From assembly GCA_021792355.1 (NCBI GenBank), contig JAJYUV010000006.1, positions 1 through 64,000 on the forward strand: a stretch of 64,000 bases of DNA, written 5' to 3'. Made by a program: the position numbers and the translations under genes. Shown here piece after piece: positions 53,006 through 62,177 of this stretch. Each line of letters opens with the position of its first letter. The first letter of the stretch is position 1. Source of the DNA: Thermoplasmata archaeon. GTDB taxonomy: Archaea > Thermoplasmatota > Thermoplasmata > Thermoplasmatales > GCA-001856825. Under the pieces are notes generated by a model. That model was not told the DNA's origin, did no database searches, and saw nothing but the letters and a program-made list of their open reading frames with translations.

Positions 53006-54511
53006 GTGCCCAAGTATTCTGAACTGCTTAGAGATGACCTAATAGAGTTCAGAGAATATCAGGAGGAGATTGCGTTAAAGTCGGTTGACAAGAATACCTT
53101 GATAGTGATACCTACTGCTCTGGGCAAGACCATAATAGCGATCATAGCTCTGTCGGTGCTGATTGAGGATGGAGGGAAGTGCATTTTTCTTGCTCCAACC
53201 AGGCCTTTGGTGCACCAACACGCATCCAACATCAGGAAATATCTCAAACTTCCAGAGGAAGAAATAGTAGAAGTGACTGGAGAGATCAAGAAATCGCTAA
53301 GACGTGAGCTCTACCTTTCGGCGAGAATAATAGTCTCTACTCCTCAGGTCATACACAACGATTCTTCCCTCTTCTCTGATATTAAGAATGAAGTGAAGGT
53401 TGTCATATTCGACGAGGCACACAGGGCTATTGGCAATTATTCTTACGTGGAAGTAGCTAATTTCTTTGCGGACTCGAGAATAATCGCTACGACTGCGTCC
53501 CCAGGGGGCGATCGCTCTAAGATTGACCAGATCATCAAGAACCTTAGAATCACCGATCTTGAGATAAGGGACGAAAACTCTCCGGATGTCATCAGCTACA
53601 TAAAGGGTATTGACACTGAACTGGTGAAGATTCCCACTCCCCCAGGCCCGACTGAGATAATAAACGGGCTTAAGGATATGCTCTCAGAGATGATTGACAA
53701 ACTGCAGTCTTTTTCTCTGAGAATTCAGGGACGGTCTAGAAAAGAGCTCATCAGTCTGGGAGATTACATATTCAGCCAAATCAAGCGCGGGAACAAGTAT
53801 TTCTATTCGGCGGTGCGATTCAGGACCTTTGCAATACTTCTAGACTATCTGCTAGAGTTTGCAGAGACTCAGGGAGTCCTGCCCTTCTATGCATATCTCC
53901 AGGATATGAAAAGGGAGAACGCCAAAGCCAAGAAGATAGTAACGGATAGCAGGATGATTTCCATTGAGAAGAAGGCAGAAGAACTTTCGATTCTGCCTCT
54001 CAGCCTGCACACTCCAAAGATGGCAAGGATAATTGAGATTCTGAAGGAAAGAAATAATGAGAAAGCCATCGTTTTCTGTCACTACAGAATTACAGCAAAC
54101 ATACTTTCCGACATCCTGAAGAAAGAGGGGTTCCTGTGTGAGAAATTTATCGGGCAAAGCTCAAGGAAGGAAGGAAAAGGAATGACCCAGAAGGAGCAGT
54201 CCTCTACCTTGCAACTTTTCAGAGAAGGTCAGATAAAGGTTCTGGTTGCCACACAGGTGGGGGAGGAGGGTCTGGATGTACCCGCTGCGAACACGGTCAT
54301 CTTTTATGAACCAGTTCCCAGTGAAGTTAGATCCATTCAGAGGAGAGGAAGGACTGGAAGGTTCGGAAAAGGCAAGGTATACGTCCTTACCATGGAGAAT
54401 ACTAGAGACTTTTCATACTACTACGCAGCGGGAAGGAAGGAAAAGAAGATGAAAAACATACTTAGGGACGGAAAGAAGAACGTGCAGACCACATTTGACA
54501 GTTTCCCTTAA
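53006..54511 (+). CDS. hef: Hef/FANCM-type DNA helicase, helicase part only
   Basis: A 501-aa superfamily 2 helicase with a GTG start. Walker A PTALGKT (36-42), motif Ia APTRPLVHQ, DEAH in VVIFDEAHRAIG, a Hef-type insert between the RecA domains, and motif VI QRRGRTGRFGKG are present. It remodels stalled forks and D-loops. Euryarchaeal Hef usually ends in an XPF nuclease; here the protein stops soon after the helicase core (...VQTTFDSFP), so any nuclease partner must be separate. Confidence 0.88.
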   Translation: MPKYSELLRDDLIEFREYQEEIALKSVDKNTLIVIPTALGKTIIAIIALSVLIEDGGKCIFLAPTRPLVHQHASNIRKYLKLPEEEIVEVTGEIKKSLRRELYLSARIIVSTPQVIHNDSSLFSDIKNEVKVVIFDEAHRAIGNYSYVEVANFFADSRIIATTASPGGDRSKIDQIIKNLRITDLEIRDENSPDVISYIKGIDTELVKIPTPPGPTEIINGLKDMLSEMIDKLQSFSLRIQGRSRKELISLGDYIFSQIKRGNKYFYSAVRFRTFAILLDYLLEFAETQGVLPFYAYLQDMKRENAKAKKIVTDSRMISIEKKAEELSILPLSLHTPKMARIIEILKERNNEKAIVFCHYRITANILSDILKKEGFLCEKFIGQSSRKEGKGMTQKEQSSTLQLFREGQIKVLVATQVGEEGLDVPAANTVIFYEPVPSEVRSIQRRGRTGRFGKGKVYVLTMENTRDFSYYYAAGRKEKKMKNILRDGKKNVQTTFDSFP

Positions 54512-54603
54512 TTTGCTCCAACTATAATTGGTTCCGTCCGTTCAATCTCTAACAGAAAATTAGATTAATTTTCCAACAATGACTGTTGCGGCTAGGGCCC
54601 GAA

Positions 54604-55362
54604 ATGCGATCCGTGTTTGAAAGAATAATGAATGCAATAGCTGGGAACAGTGGCCTGACAAAGATGTTCCTTGATTACGATGGCACTCTTGTAGACCTTA
54701 CTAGCCAACCTGAACTTGCAGTTCCAAGTCAAGAGTTACTGGCACTTCTCAACAGTTTGAAGAGAAAGATTCCCCTCTATCTGGTTACGGGACGAGACCT
54801 GGATGGCATGCTTTCCCTTGTTGGATATGGTTTCAACATAATTGCAATGCACGGTTCAGAGTTTGTAAGCGAGGAGGGCAAGAGATGGTACATCGAAAAT
54901 TTTGAAAATTATCGGGACAGGACTAAGGAACTTTCCGCAAAATACCTCCATCTTGAGAAGGAATTTCCCGGATTGAGAATAATAGACAAGCATGGGGGTT
55001 TACAATTTCACTACTTCAACGTCGATAGAGGACTGACAACCCGTCTGAAACGAGTCATCTCGAAGGTGAAGGAAGAAGGTTTCGAGATGTACAGTGGCAA
55101 GTACGTCTTCGAATTGAGGATCAAAGGGGTTAACAAAGGAGCGGCAATGCTGAAATACATGGATGGAAGTGATTTCATCCTATTTGCCGGTGATGACAGA
55201 ACCGATGAGGAGGCCTTCAGAGTGCTCGGGGGACAGATTACCATTAAAGTTGGAGAGGGAAAAACTGCCGCAAGGTTTAGAATAGATTCTCCGGCAAAGA
55301 TGAAGATGCTACTTTACAAACTGGTCCAAAATCCTGAAAGTGCGTTCAGGAGGGAAAAATGA
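54604..55362 (+). CDS. otsB: Trehalose-6-phosphate phosphatase
   Basis: A 252-aa HAD phosphatase. Motif I is FLDYDGTLVDL (Asp nucleophile), motif II VTGRDL, and the end has FAGDDRTDEEAFR; the cap domain lies between. It dephosphorylates trehalose 6-phosphate or glucosylglycerate-like phosphates. The synthase OtsA is not in the window. The ATG at 54604 is preferred over a TTG six codons before. The stop overlaps the UDG start (ATGA). Confidence 0.86.
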   Translation: MRSVFERIMNAIAGNSGLTKMFLDYDGTLVDLTSQPELAVPSQELLALLNSLKRKIPLYLVTGRDLDGMLSLVGYGFNIIAMHGSEFVSEEGKRWYIENFENYRDRTKELSAKYLHLEKEFPGLRIIDKHGGLQFHYFNVDRGLTTRLKRVISKVKEEGFEMYSGKYVFELRIKGVNKGAAMLKYMDGSDFILFAGDDRTDEEAFRVLGGQITIKVGEGKTAARFRIDSPAKMKMLLYKLVQNPESAFRREK

Positions 55363-56036
55363 AGTTCGAATCAGTAGAACAGATGAATTCCAGATTGATA
55401 ATGTGTGAAAGATGTCCCAGGATTGTAAGGTTCAGGGTAGAAGTTGCCAAAAGAAAGTCTAGGTTCCAGGGAGAAGAATTTTGGAGCAAACCAGTTCCTG
55501 GATTTGGAAACTTTGATTCCAAACTTCTTATTCTTGGATTAGCGCCTGCGGCGACGGGAGGGAACAGGACTGGCAGAGTTTTTACCGGCGATAAAAGCGC
55601 TACATTCCTTTTCTCATGCCTGTACAGTGTGGGACTCTCTAACAAACCAGATTCTGTATCAAGAGATGATGGACTTGTACTGGATCAACTCTACACCACG
55701 GCGGTCCTCAAGTGCGTTCCACCAGGAGACAAACCGTTGCCCAAAGAACTTGAAAACTGCAGGGATTACCGTGAGTATGAAATTGAGAACATGAAGAATC
55801 TGAGGGTTGTTCTTGCGCTTGGAAAGATTGCATTTGATACTTTTAAAGGTTACCTAAGGAAGAAAGGATACGATGTTTCAGAGATGCAGTTCAAGCACGG
55901 TGTTAGGTACAGAGTTGGCAAAGTACAATTCTATGGGGCTTACCATCCAAGTCCTAGGAACGTTAACACAGGCAGACTTACCAAGGACCAGTTCATCAGC
56001 GTTCTTAGGGAGATTAAGGAGAATTTCCTATCCTGA
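55359..56036 (+). CDS. udgB: Family 5 uracil-DNA glycosylase (UdgB)
   Basis: A 225-aa glycosylase. Cys residues for the Fe-S cluster are seen in MCERCPR near the start and KCVPPGDKPLPKELENC. Motif A is LGLAPAATGGNRTGRVFTGD, which lacks the polar Asp/Asn of families 1 and 4, and motif B is HPSPRNVNTGRL. It removes uracil and other deaminated bases. A strong AGGGA ribosome-binding site precedes the ATG. The 3' end overlaps the convergent M61 peptidase by 9 nt. Confidence 0.92.
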   Translation: MKFESVEQMNSRLIMCERCPRIVRFRVEVAKRKSRFQGEEFWSKPVPGFGNFDSKLLILGLAPAATGGNRTGRVFTGDKSATFLFSCLYSVGLSNKPDSVSRDDGLVLDQLYTTAVLKCVPPGDKPLPKELENCRDYREYEIENMKNLRVVLALGKIAFDTFKGYLRKKGYDVSEMQFKHGVRYRVGKVQFYGAYHPSPRNVNTGRLTKDQFISVLREIKENFLS

Positions 56037-57737
56037 AAGCATCTTGGATTTAATCTTCGAATTCCTTTCTTTGACAACAACCGTTTCCTTCAATTCATCT
56101 GCTGCCTTCATCTTGAAGTGTAGCAGGTTCTGTTTCCTGAATACGTATAGACTCACATCGTCACCGGGTTTTGCATCCTTTATGCAATCCAGTTTCCTGG
56201 ATCTCAGTTCTTTGGCAAAGATCCTGGTGTAGTTTTCTGTGAACTTCTGTCCGTTCACAGCTACCAGTTCATCGCCCGGCAAAACACCGGATTCATAGGC
56301 AGGATAATTCTTGATTACGTTTTTCGCAATCACTTTCCCTCCTTCCGTAGAAAGGATAATACCCAGGAATCCCCTTGGACCGGTCTTCTTGTCTGCATAT
56401 TTATGACTCACTTTGTAACCCATGTCCCTCAGGTACTGGTCAAAATTTACTTCCTCTGATGTTTCAGAGAGTTTCGAGACAATCTTCTGGGCGTCTGACC
56501 CAATAAACTTCTTCACGTGATCAATCAGGTCCTTCTTGTCTATCCCCTTACCCGTGGTGTTAAAATCGGAAAATAGGCTCCTGAAAACGTCATCTAATGA
56601 CTTCCTCCCCTTGGTGGCTTTAATAATTTCGCTGTTAAGCACGAATGCAATTAGCTCGCCCTTCAGGTAGTAGGAGATATAGGTATTGAATGAGTTGCCA
56701 TCAGGTTTGTAGAGTTTGATCCAAGTATTGAACGACGAAGAATCGGCAGGAAGTGTATGCCCAGGCTGAAGGTTATAAAAATCAATATACTTGGAAAGGT
56801 GCTTCATGTACTCCTCCTCTTTGACAAGACCTGTTCTCCAGAGCACTAACCACTCGTAATATGATGTGAATCCTTCGCTAAGCCATAGAAGGTTCGTGTA
56901 GACTTCTTTCGTATAATCGAATGGCCCCAATTCCCTTGGCCTTATCCTCTTGACATTCCAAGTGTGGAAGAATTCGTGTGCGACCGTAGTCAGGAATAGC
57001 TTGTACTCGAAATCGTCAAAGAGCTTGTACTCAGGATAGAGTATAGCAGTGCTGTTCTTGTGCTCTAGTCCGCCGTAGTACTCATCTGGAACTGTGATTA
57101 TCAAGAAGAAGTATTTTTCGTATGGCAGTTTCCCATACAGCTTGCCCTCTGCCTCAACTATCTTCTTAAAATCCTCAGTTATGACTCTCTTGTCCCTGAC
57201 CATTCTTCCCTGCCACGCAATCACATGTTTCTTGTTCATAACTGTGAACTCCATCAACTGAAGGTCACCTATTAGGATAGGAGAGTCTACCAAATGATCA
57301 TAGTCTTCTGCAATGTACTGCCCTTTGTTTAGGGGCAAACCAGTGGCGATTTTCCACTTTCCGATATTCTTGAATTTTAGAACAAACTCACAGTCCTTTC
57401 CTCCTTCGACGTAGAAGAAGAGACCAGTACCGTTGATCAATACGAATGAGTTATCAGAGTAGGACGTGTCTACCGTCAGCTCATCGCAATAAACATCATA
57501 TTCCACTTCTGCATTTTTTTCCTTGGAAACTATGGACCATCTGTTCTTGGAAATCTGTTCAACTGCTCCGCTAGATCGGATATTGGAAACGTGTCTTGAG
57601 AAATCTCTTACAAGATATGATCCAGGTGCCCAGACGGGCATTACTATCTCTTCCTTTCCAGATGAGGGGAATTCCATGTGCACTTTTAAAACTCCAGAAT
57701 GAGCCTCTGATAAGTCCACAATAAATTGCACCGACAT
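56028..57737 (-). CDS. M61 family metallopeptidase with PDZ domain
   Basis: A 569-aa protein of the glycyl-aminopeptidase family. It has a beta-rich N-terminal domain (PVWAPGSYLVRDFSRH) and the zinc motif AHEFFHTWN with the third ligand in WLSEGFTSYYE. GLEHKNST precedes it, and a C-terminal PDZ domain (ESGVLPGDELVAVNGQ) follows. No signal peptide is visible, so it is probably cytoplasmic. It resembles archaeal M61 peptidases such as those reported near tricorn-type proteolysis, but no tricorn gene is adjacent. Confidence 0.88.
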   Translation of the reverse strand: MSVQFIVDLSEAHSGVLKVHMEFPSSGKEEIVMPVWAPGSYLVRDFSRHVSNIRSSGAVEQISKNRWSIVSKEKNAEVEYDVYCDELTVDTSYSDNSFVLINGTGLFFYVEGGKDCEFVLKFKNIGKWKIATGLPLNKGQYIAEDYDHLVDSPILIGDLQLMEFTVMNKKHVIAWQGRMVRDKRVITEDFKKIVEAEGKLYGKLPYEKYFFLIITVPDEYYGGLEHKNSTAILYPEYKLFDDFEYKLFLTTVAHEFFHTWNVKRIRPRELGPFDYTKEVYTNLLWLSEGFTSYYEWLVLWRTGLVKEEEYMKHLSKYIDFYNLQPGHTLPADSSSFNTWIKLYKPDGNSFNTYISYYLKGELIAFVLNSEIIKATKGRKSLDDVFRSLFSDFNTTGKGIDKKDLIDHVKKFIGSDAQKIVSKLSETSEEVNFDQYLRDMGYKVSHKYADKKTGPRGFLGIILSTEGGKVIAKNVIKNYPAYESGVLPGDELVAVNGQKFTENYTRIFAKELRSRKLDCIKDAKPGDDVSLYVFRKQNLLHFKMKAADELKETVVVKERNSKIKSKMLSG

Positions 57738-57947
57738 AATATAGACAATTTGGCATACAAAAAAAATGTTACGGATGATCCCAATTAATTGAAAGTTGTC
57801 TTAAAATTCACAGTAGTGTTATTAATAGGCTAATCATCGAACCGTAAAGAAAAGAATGTTTGTCGATAATTCTACCGGCATATCTAGGAAATTGGTTGTG
57901 ACCTTTTGGATACGTATCTGGCAATATGAAAACGGTGAGGGAAATAG

Positions 57948-59198
57948 ATGACCGATTTTACCGTTCGAACTAATCTGCAAACTCTTAGAAGAATTGCCGT
58001 ATACAAGCAGCGACTTTTTGGCATATTTCCAAAGATTGGAAAGAAGGATGATATACTATCAACAATGAAAGAAATTGCATACATACAGTGGGATCCCATC
58101 ACAATTGTAGCTCCGTCCCACCTCATTTCTCTATGGTCAAGAGTTGGCAAGTTTAAACTGCTAGATCTGGAGAAGCTCATGTGGAAAGACAGAAGAGTTT
58201 TTATCCACTGGACCCCGGTTGCAATGCTGGTTCTGACCGACGATTATCCGATTTTCAATTCTCTGATGAAGAGGTATCCTGAGTCACTGGGCGGTTCGTG
58301 GGGCTCTCACATCGTGAGGGCAAAGAAGTTTCTCTCTACAAATTCTGACTTAAGGAAAAAGATTGTTAGAGAGTTGCGTGGGGGCCCATTGAGACTTGAT
58401 CAGTTGAGTGATTATGCCCCCTCAAAGAGAGGCCCAGACGGTTGGAGTTCTGACAGCATTGTCTCCAACATGTTGCATCATCTTCATTTGCTCGGAGAGG
58501 TAATGGTTGTGGGCAACGAAAATAATCAGAAAATCTGGGGCTTATCTGAAGATTTCCTCCCTGATGGAGTTGATAGAACCTTACTAACAAGAGAAGAGAC
58601 TGATTCAGCAGCTGCCATACGTGCCCTGAAAGCTATTGGGCCTGCAACGAAAAAGGAAATCAATTACTACTTTGTCAGAGGGAGATATTACAATCTTGAC
58701 CAGACAATATCGAGACTCATGGACGAGGGGAAGGTGCGCCCGATTAGTGTTGAAGGCATCCAGAGGAAGGAAGAGAGATACATTATTGACGACGATGTTG
58801 GTCTTCTCGACAACTCGCTTCTGGATGATCCAGAACCAAGAGTTTCACTTCTATCACCATTTGACAACCTAGTCTTCAGCCGGGACAGAACACGCCTTGT
58901 ATTCGGATTTGATTACATCCATGAACAGTTCTTGCCTAAAGAAAAAAGAAAGTATGGAACATACGTCCTTCCGATACTTTGGGGAGAGAAAATTATTGGG
59001 AGGATAGACCCTAAGATGGATAGGTTGCGAAATGTTTTGAAAATTAATTCCGTACATGCTGAACCCAATGAGAAGGTCAGTCGGGATGTAGTTGAACAGA
59101 TTGGTGAAAGGATCAGCGATTTGGCCGATTTTCTAGGAGCTGAAGAGATCGAGTATCCGGGGAAGCTGCCGCCTCAATGGAAAGGGCGATTGAGCTAG
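57948..59198 (+). CDS. HTH_42 family putative DNA glycosylase (YcaQ/AlkX-like)
   Basis: A 416-aa protein of the winged-helix HTH_42 (DUF1006) superfamily. The catalytic motif of the crosslink glycosylases (Q-x-D in YcaQ-type) is seen as IQWDPITIVAPSHLISLWSRVG (Gln47, Asp49). Later come LSPFDNLVFSRDRT and the YVLPILWGEKIIGRIDPKMDR segment typical of the family. Family enzymes unhook interstrand crosslinks or protect against alkylating toxins. GGTGAGG lies 7 nt before the ATG. It is a stand-alone gene. Confidence 0.85.
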   Translation: MTDFTVRTNLQTLRRIAVYKQRLFGIFPKIGKKDDILSTMKEIAYIQWDPITIVAPSHLISLWSRVGKFKLLDLEKLMWKDRRVFIHWTPVAMLVLTDDYPIFNSLMKRYPESLGGSWGSHIVRAKKFLSTNSDLRKKIVRELRGGPLRLDQLSDYAPSKRGPDGWSSDSIVSNMLHHLHLLGEVMVVGNENNQKIWGLSEDFLPDGVDRTLLTREETDSAAAIRALKAIGPATKKEINYYFVRGRYYNLDQTISRLMDEGKVRPISVEGIQRKEERYIIDDDVGLLDNSLLDDPEPRVSLLSPFDNLVFSRDRTRLVFGFDYIHEQFLPKEKRKYGTYVLPILWGEKIIGRIDPKMDRLRNVLKINSVHAEPNEKVSRDVVEQIGERISDLADFLGAEEIEYPGKLPPQWKGRLS

Positions 59199-59377
59199 GT
59201 GCCATTGTTCCAGTCATTGATGTATTCAATTCTGGATATTTAGGGACCAAGAGTTTTATAAAGTTATCACTTTCATTGCTCTGATGGAATATTTTAGTTA
59301 CTAGAGTGCGTCGTAGGATTTCTTTCCGCAGAAAGTGCAAGAATGAGTTAAAAACGTGATGTTTGAACTCCTTCTGC

Positions 59378-60307
59378 TCACGCTTTTGTTTCTTCCATAA
59401 CCCTTGAGTTGTGGGCATCTATAAGAAGGTATATCGATTCGTTCTTGTGCTGGAACTGAAGTGACCAGACAGGAATATGGACCAGGTACATGTCTGCAAT
59501 ATCTACACTCACGTTCGCCGACATAAAGCCGTGGACGCTTCTCTGAAGTCTCCTAATCACCCACTGTTGAATCCTGATCTTGCCCTCCATTCTCGCCTTC
59601 TCTTCTCCCATGCTCCCGTTCATCAGCTTGATCGGACCGTTCACATCACCCTGCCCGATTGGTCTCTTGTCTGCGAGATTGAACACATAGTCTGGAGGCT
59701 GGTACTGATTCATGTTTTCAATGGCAATAACTGGGTACTTCACTTCGTTTACGTCTGATCCTGACTCTATGATGGTCTGAATGTTCATGGTAGGTCCACC
59801 AAATCCTCCCCGTCCTCCCATTCCTACCGCGACGAACCCGCCGGGATTTACTTGTTCTCTCTTGTACTGGTACTGTGCAGAATAACCCGCATCCATTATC
59901 CAGTACGGAAGGTAATTGAGTTCAACTTTCTTCAGCTCACTCTTTTCGAATAGATGCCGGTGAAAGATGCTGTCGTCGAGAAAGGTCTTCGATATCTGTT
60001 CAGCCTGATCCTTCATCTGGACCTTGATGTCCAGAATGAAGTGCTTTGACACTCTGCTCCATCCGAGCGATCCCAGGGAGATGGAAGTTCCACAGTAACT
60101 GCAAACCACCATCGCCTCTCCGGATGCCGGATTAAGAGGGGCCCCGCAGTTCGGACATTTCATTTCCTTCAAAATTTCCTCTTGATTGTCTGGCTTGCCC
60201 TTTCCGCCCTCTGAGGGAGTAGAAGAATCTAACTTCTGTGGTGTTCCGCACTTTGGACAAAATTCAGAATCGTCAGGTATCTGGGCTCCGCACTTCCTGC
60301 AGTACAT
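59378..60307 (-). CDS. Double zinc-ribbon protein of the SPFH module
   Basis: A 309-aa protein. Two zinc ribbons stand at the N-terminus (Cys3/6 with 17/20; Cys51/54 with 69/72). A beta-rich domain follows with WIMDAGYSAQYQYKREQ, a Gly-rich VGMGGRGGFGGP stretch, and LVHIPVWSLQFQHKNESIYLLIDAHN at the end, where conserved aromatic strands resemble YdjG-like domains. No transmembrane helix is evident. It lies 1 nt after the SPFH gene and is the last of three co-directional genes. Confidence 0.7.
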   Translation of the reverse strand: MYCRKCGAQIPDDSEFCPKCGTPQKLDSSTPSEGGKGKPDNQEEILKEMKCPNCGAPLNPASGEAMVVCSYCGTSISLGSLGWSRVSKHFILDIKVQMKDQAEQISKTFLDDSIFHRHLFEKSELKKVELNYLPYWIMDAGYSAQYQYKREQVNPGGFVAVGMGGRGGFGGPTMNIQTIIESGSDVNEVKYPVIAIENMNQYQPPDYVFNLADKRPIGQGDVNGPIKLMNGSMGEEKARMEGKIRIQQWVIRRLQRSVHGFMSANVSVDIADMYLVHIPVWSLQFQHKNESIYLLIDAHNSRVMEETKA

Positions 60308-60308
60308 T

Positions 60309-61469
60309 CTAATTCACCTTTTCTCCGCAGTTGGGACAGAACTTGGAACCACTAGGAATTTCAGTACCGCATTTAGGGCACTTCGTAACGATCGGTTTAC
60401 CACACTCAGGGCAGAACTTTGAAGTCTTGGGGATGTCCTTTCCGCAGTTCGGGCACTTCATTAGTCCTTCGGAGGAGAAGTCAAATCCACAAGACGGACA
60501 GAACTTTGCATTCTCGTCCACCTCAGCCTGACACTTTGGACATTTTTTCACCCGCTTTTCTGCAGGTGGAGGTTGCTGATTCATTCCTTGAGTAATGTTC
60601 GAAGCCATGGGATATGCCATCCCTGCACCCGCTCCTAGCCCCATACCCAGTCCTACTCCCGCTCCTGCAGTTCCCCCCGGGTTCTTTGCAGCATCTACCA
60701 TTGCCTGACCGGCTTGGTACTGGAGATAGTTTGCGCCGACTGCCTTCATGCTGGACCGGGTGTCAATTGCTTTCTGCACTGCATCGGGGAGAGAGATATT
60801 CAGCCCCGAAATCTTGTTGAGCTCGACTCCATACTGATCGAAAGCGGTCTTGGCTGTGGCAAGAACGGCCTCTTCGATGTTCATGAGGTTTGATGGAAGA
60901 TCCAGAACAGAAGTCCCCTGATCCTTCATCTTTCCTAGTACATTGTAAATCAACATTACTACCTGGTCTCTTATTCTGTCTTCAACTTCTGCACTTGTCT
61001 CAATGTTGAATGTACCCACGAATTGATTTATGAAAATTGAAGGGTCGGATATTCTATACCTCATGTCACCAAACAGTCTTAACATGACAATGTCGAAGTC
61101 CTTGTCTCTGAAAGCATATGGTTCTTTTGAACCAAACTTTCCGTCGAATATTCTTCTCTGAAGATAGTAAACGTAAGCCTGCTGCTGTATTCCTGTCAGG
61201 GCTTTTACCAGTCCACCAACAATGGGAGCATTGAGATCTGTGAGTGCGTACCTTCCGGGTTTATCTATGTACCAGATAGCCTTACCATCCCTGAAGAAGA
61301 CGGCAGTCTCGTCTTCTCTGACTACCGCATTATCGTTCAGCCTTATCAGCCTTGGGACTTTCCACATTATGTTGCCCTGCTTGAACTGATCCTCCCATTC
61401 GAACGTGGTAGAGCCAAAGACGCTTCCTCCCTGAGATGGAATTCCAGATCCTTTTTTGCCGAAAGGCAT
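60309..61469 (-). CDS. SPFH-domain protein with three C-terminal zinc ribbons (YdjI-like)
   Basis: A 386-aa protein. An SPFH/band-7-type domain (about 25-235; formerly 'virion core protein') has TFEWEDQFKQGNIMWKVPRLI in outline, ETAVFFRDGKAI and the oligomerisation helix LPDAVQKAIDTRSSMKAVG. A Gly/Ala linker (255-290) leads to three zinc ribbons with the pattern CPxC...FCPxCG at about 308-326, 339-357 and 365-383. B. subtilis YdjI, a homologue, works with PspA in membrane stress. The ATG abuts the preceding stop (TAGATG). Confidence 0.82.
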   Translation of the reverse strand: MPFGKKGSGIPSQGGSVFGSTTFEWEDQFKQGNIMWKVPRLIRLNDNAVVREDETAVFFRDGKAIWYIDKPGRYALTDLNAPIVGGLVKALTGIQQQAYVYYLQRRIFDGKFGSKEPYAFRDKDFDIVMLRLFGDMRYRISDPSIFINQFVGTFNIETSAEVEDRIRDQVVMLIYNVLGKMKDQGTSVLDLPSNLMNIEEAVLATAKTAFDQYGVELNKISGLNISLPDAVQKAIDTRSSMKAVGANYLQYQAGQAMVDAAKNPGGTAGAGVGLGMGLGAGAGMAYPMASNITQGMNQQPPPAEKRVKKCPKCQAEVDENAKFCPSCGFDFSSEGLMKCPNCGKDIPKTSKFCPECGKPIVTKCPKCGTEIPSGSKFCPNCGEKVN

Positions 61470-61991
61470 CTAGACCCCTCCGTACAGTAATGTCTCTCTG
61501 CTGTTGTTAAGGTCGGTTATGGCAGAAATTGTCGCATTTACCTCCTGAATCCTAGATTGATTTAAATTTCCTGATGAACAGTCCTTTACAAATTCATTGA
61601 TTGTCTTTTGCAGATTCTGGATTTGCTCGAATATCTTCATGTCTAGATCATAAAGTGCAGAAATTTTCTTCGCATTTACTCTTATAGGCGCAGAAATACC
61701 GGAATATCCAGCGCCGTGGTGCTTTACGTCTTCCGCGGCTGTCTGTATCTTGGATCTCAGTGCGCCAATGGATTCCAGTCCGTTGAACTTGCCAACACTG
61801 ACGAGCGAACTTTCGCCGGTTTTAAGGTTAGCTAAAACATCGAGCATTTTCTTGTACAGTTCGTCCTTCAAAATGACATCAGCATCGCGAAGATCCTCAT
61901 TTACCCTGTAACCATGGTAACCCGGGAACACTAATTGGATCTTCTTAATTATTCCTCTATCCTCGACGACCTGGTCCCTTAAGTCCGTCAT
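61470..61991 (-). CDS. Helical/coiled-coil protein of the SPFH module
   Basis: A 173-aa mostly helical protein. The conserved-looking block FPGYHGYRVNEDLRDAD lies near residues 18-34, then long helices (KISALYDLDMKIFEQIQNLQKTI in outline). A TATA-like TTTAAATT is about 30 nt before this ATG; the frame is open 30 codons further upstream without similarity. I recall the FPGYxGYxxxEDxRxAD pattern in uncharacterised proteins next to SPFH/zinc-ribbon genes in bacteria, but no function is known to me. Confidence 0.65.
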   Translation of the reverse strand: MTDLRDQVVEDRGIIKKIQLVFPGYHGYRVNEDLRDADVILKDELYKKMLDVLANLKTGESSLVSVGKFNGLESIGALRSKIQTAAEDVKHHGAGYSGISAPIRVNAKKISALYDLDMKIFEQIQNLQKTINEFVKDCSSGNLNQSRIQEVNATISAITDLNNSRETLLYGGV

Positions 61992-62177
61992 GGGATTGTG
62001 ATAGGAAACGTAATTTAAAAGCTTTCTACCTTGTCTTTTACAGCCGTTAGAGATACCTGTATTCTCAAAAAATTCTGCCATTCAGGAGTACCTATTCTAT
62101 AAATATTAAATTAGTCTAAAATCGTGCCCAGTATGGCATCCTGACAACATTTAACATCTCGTTCGCCATATGGTAAT

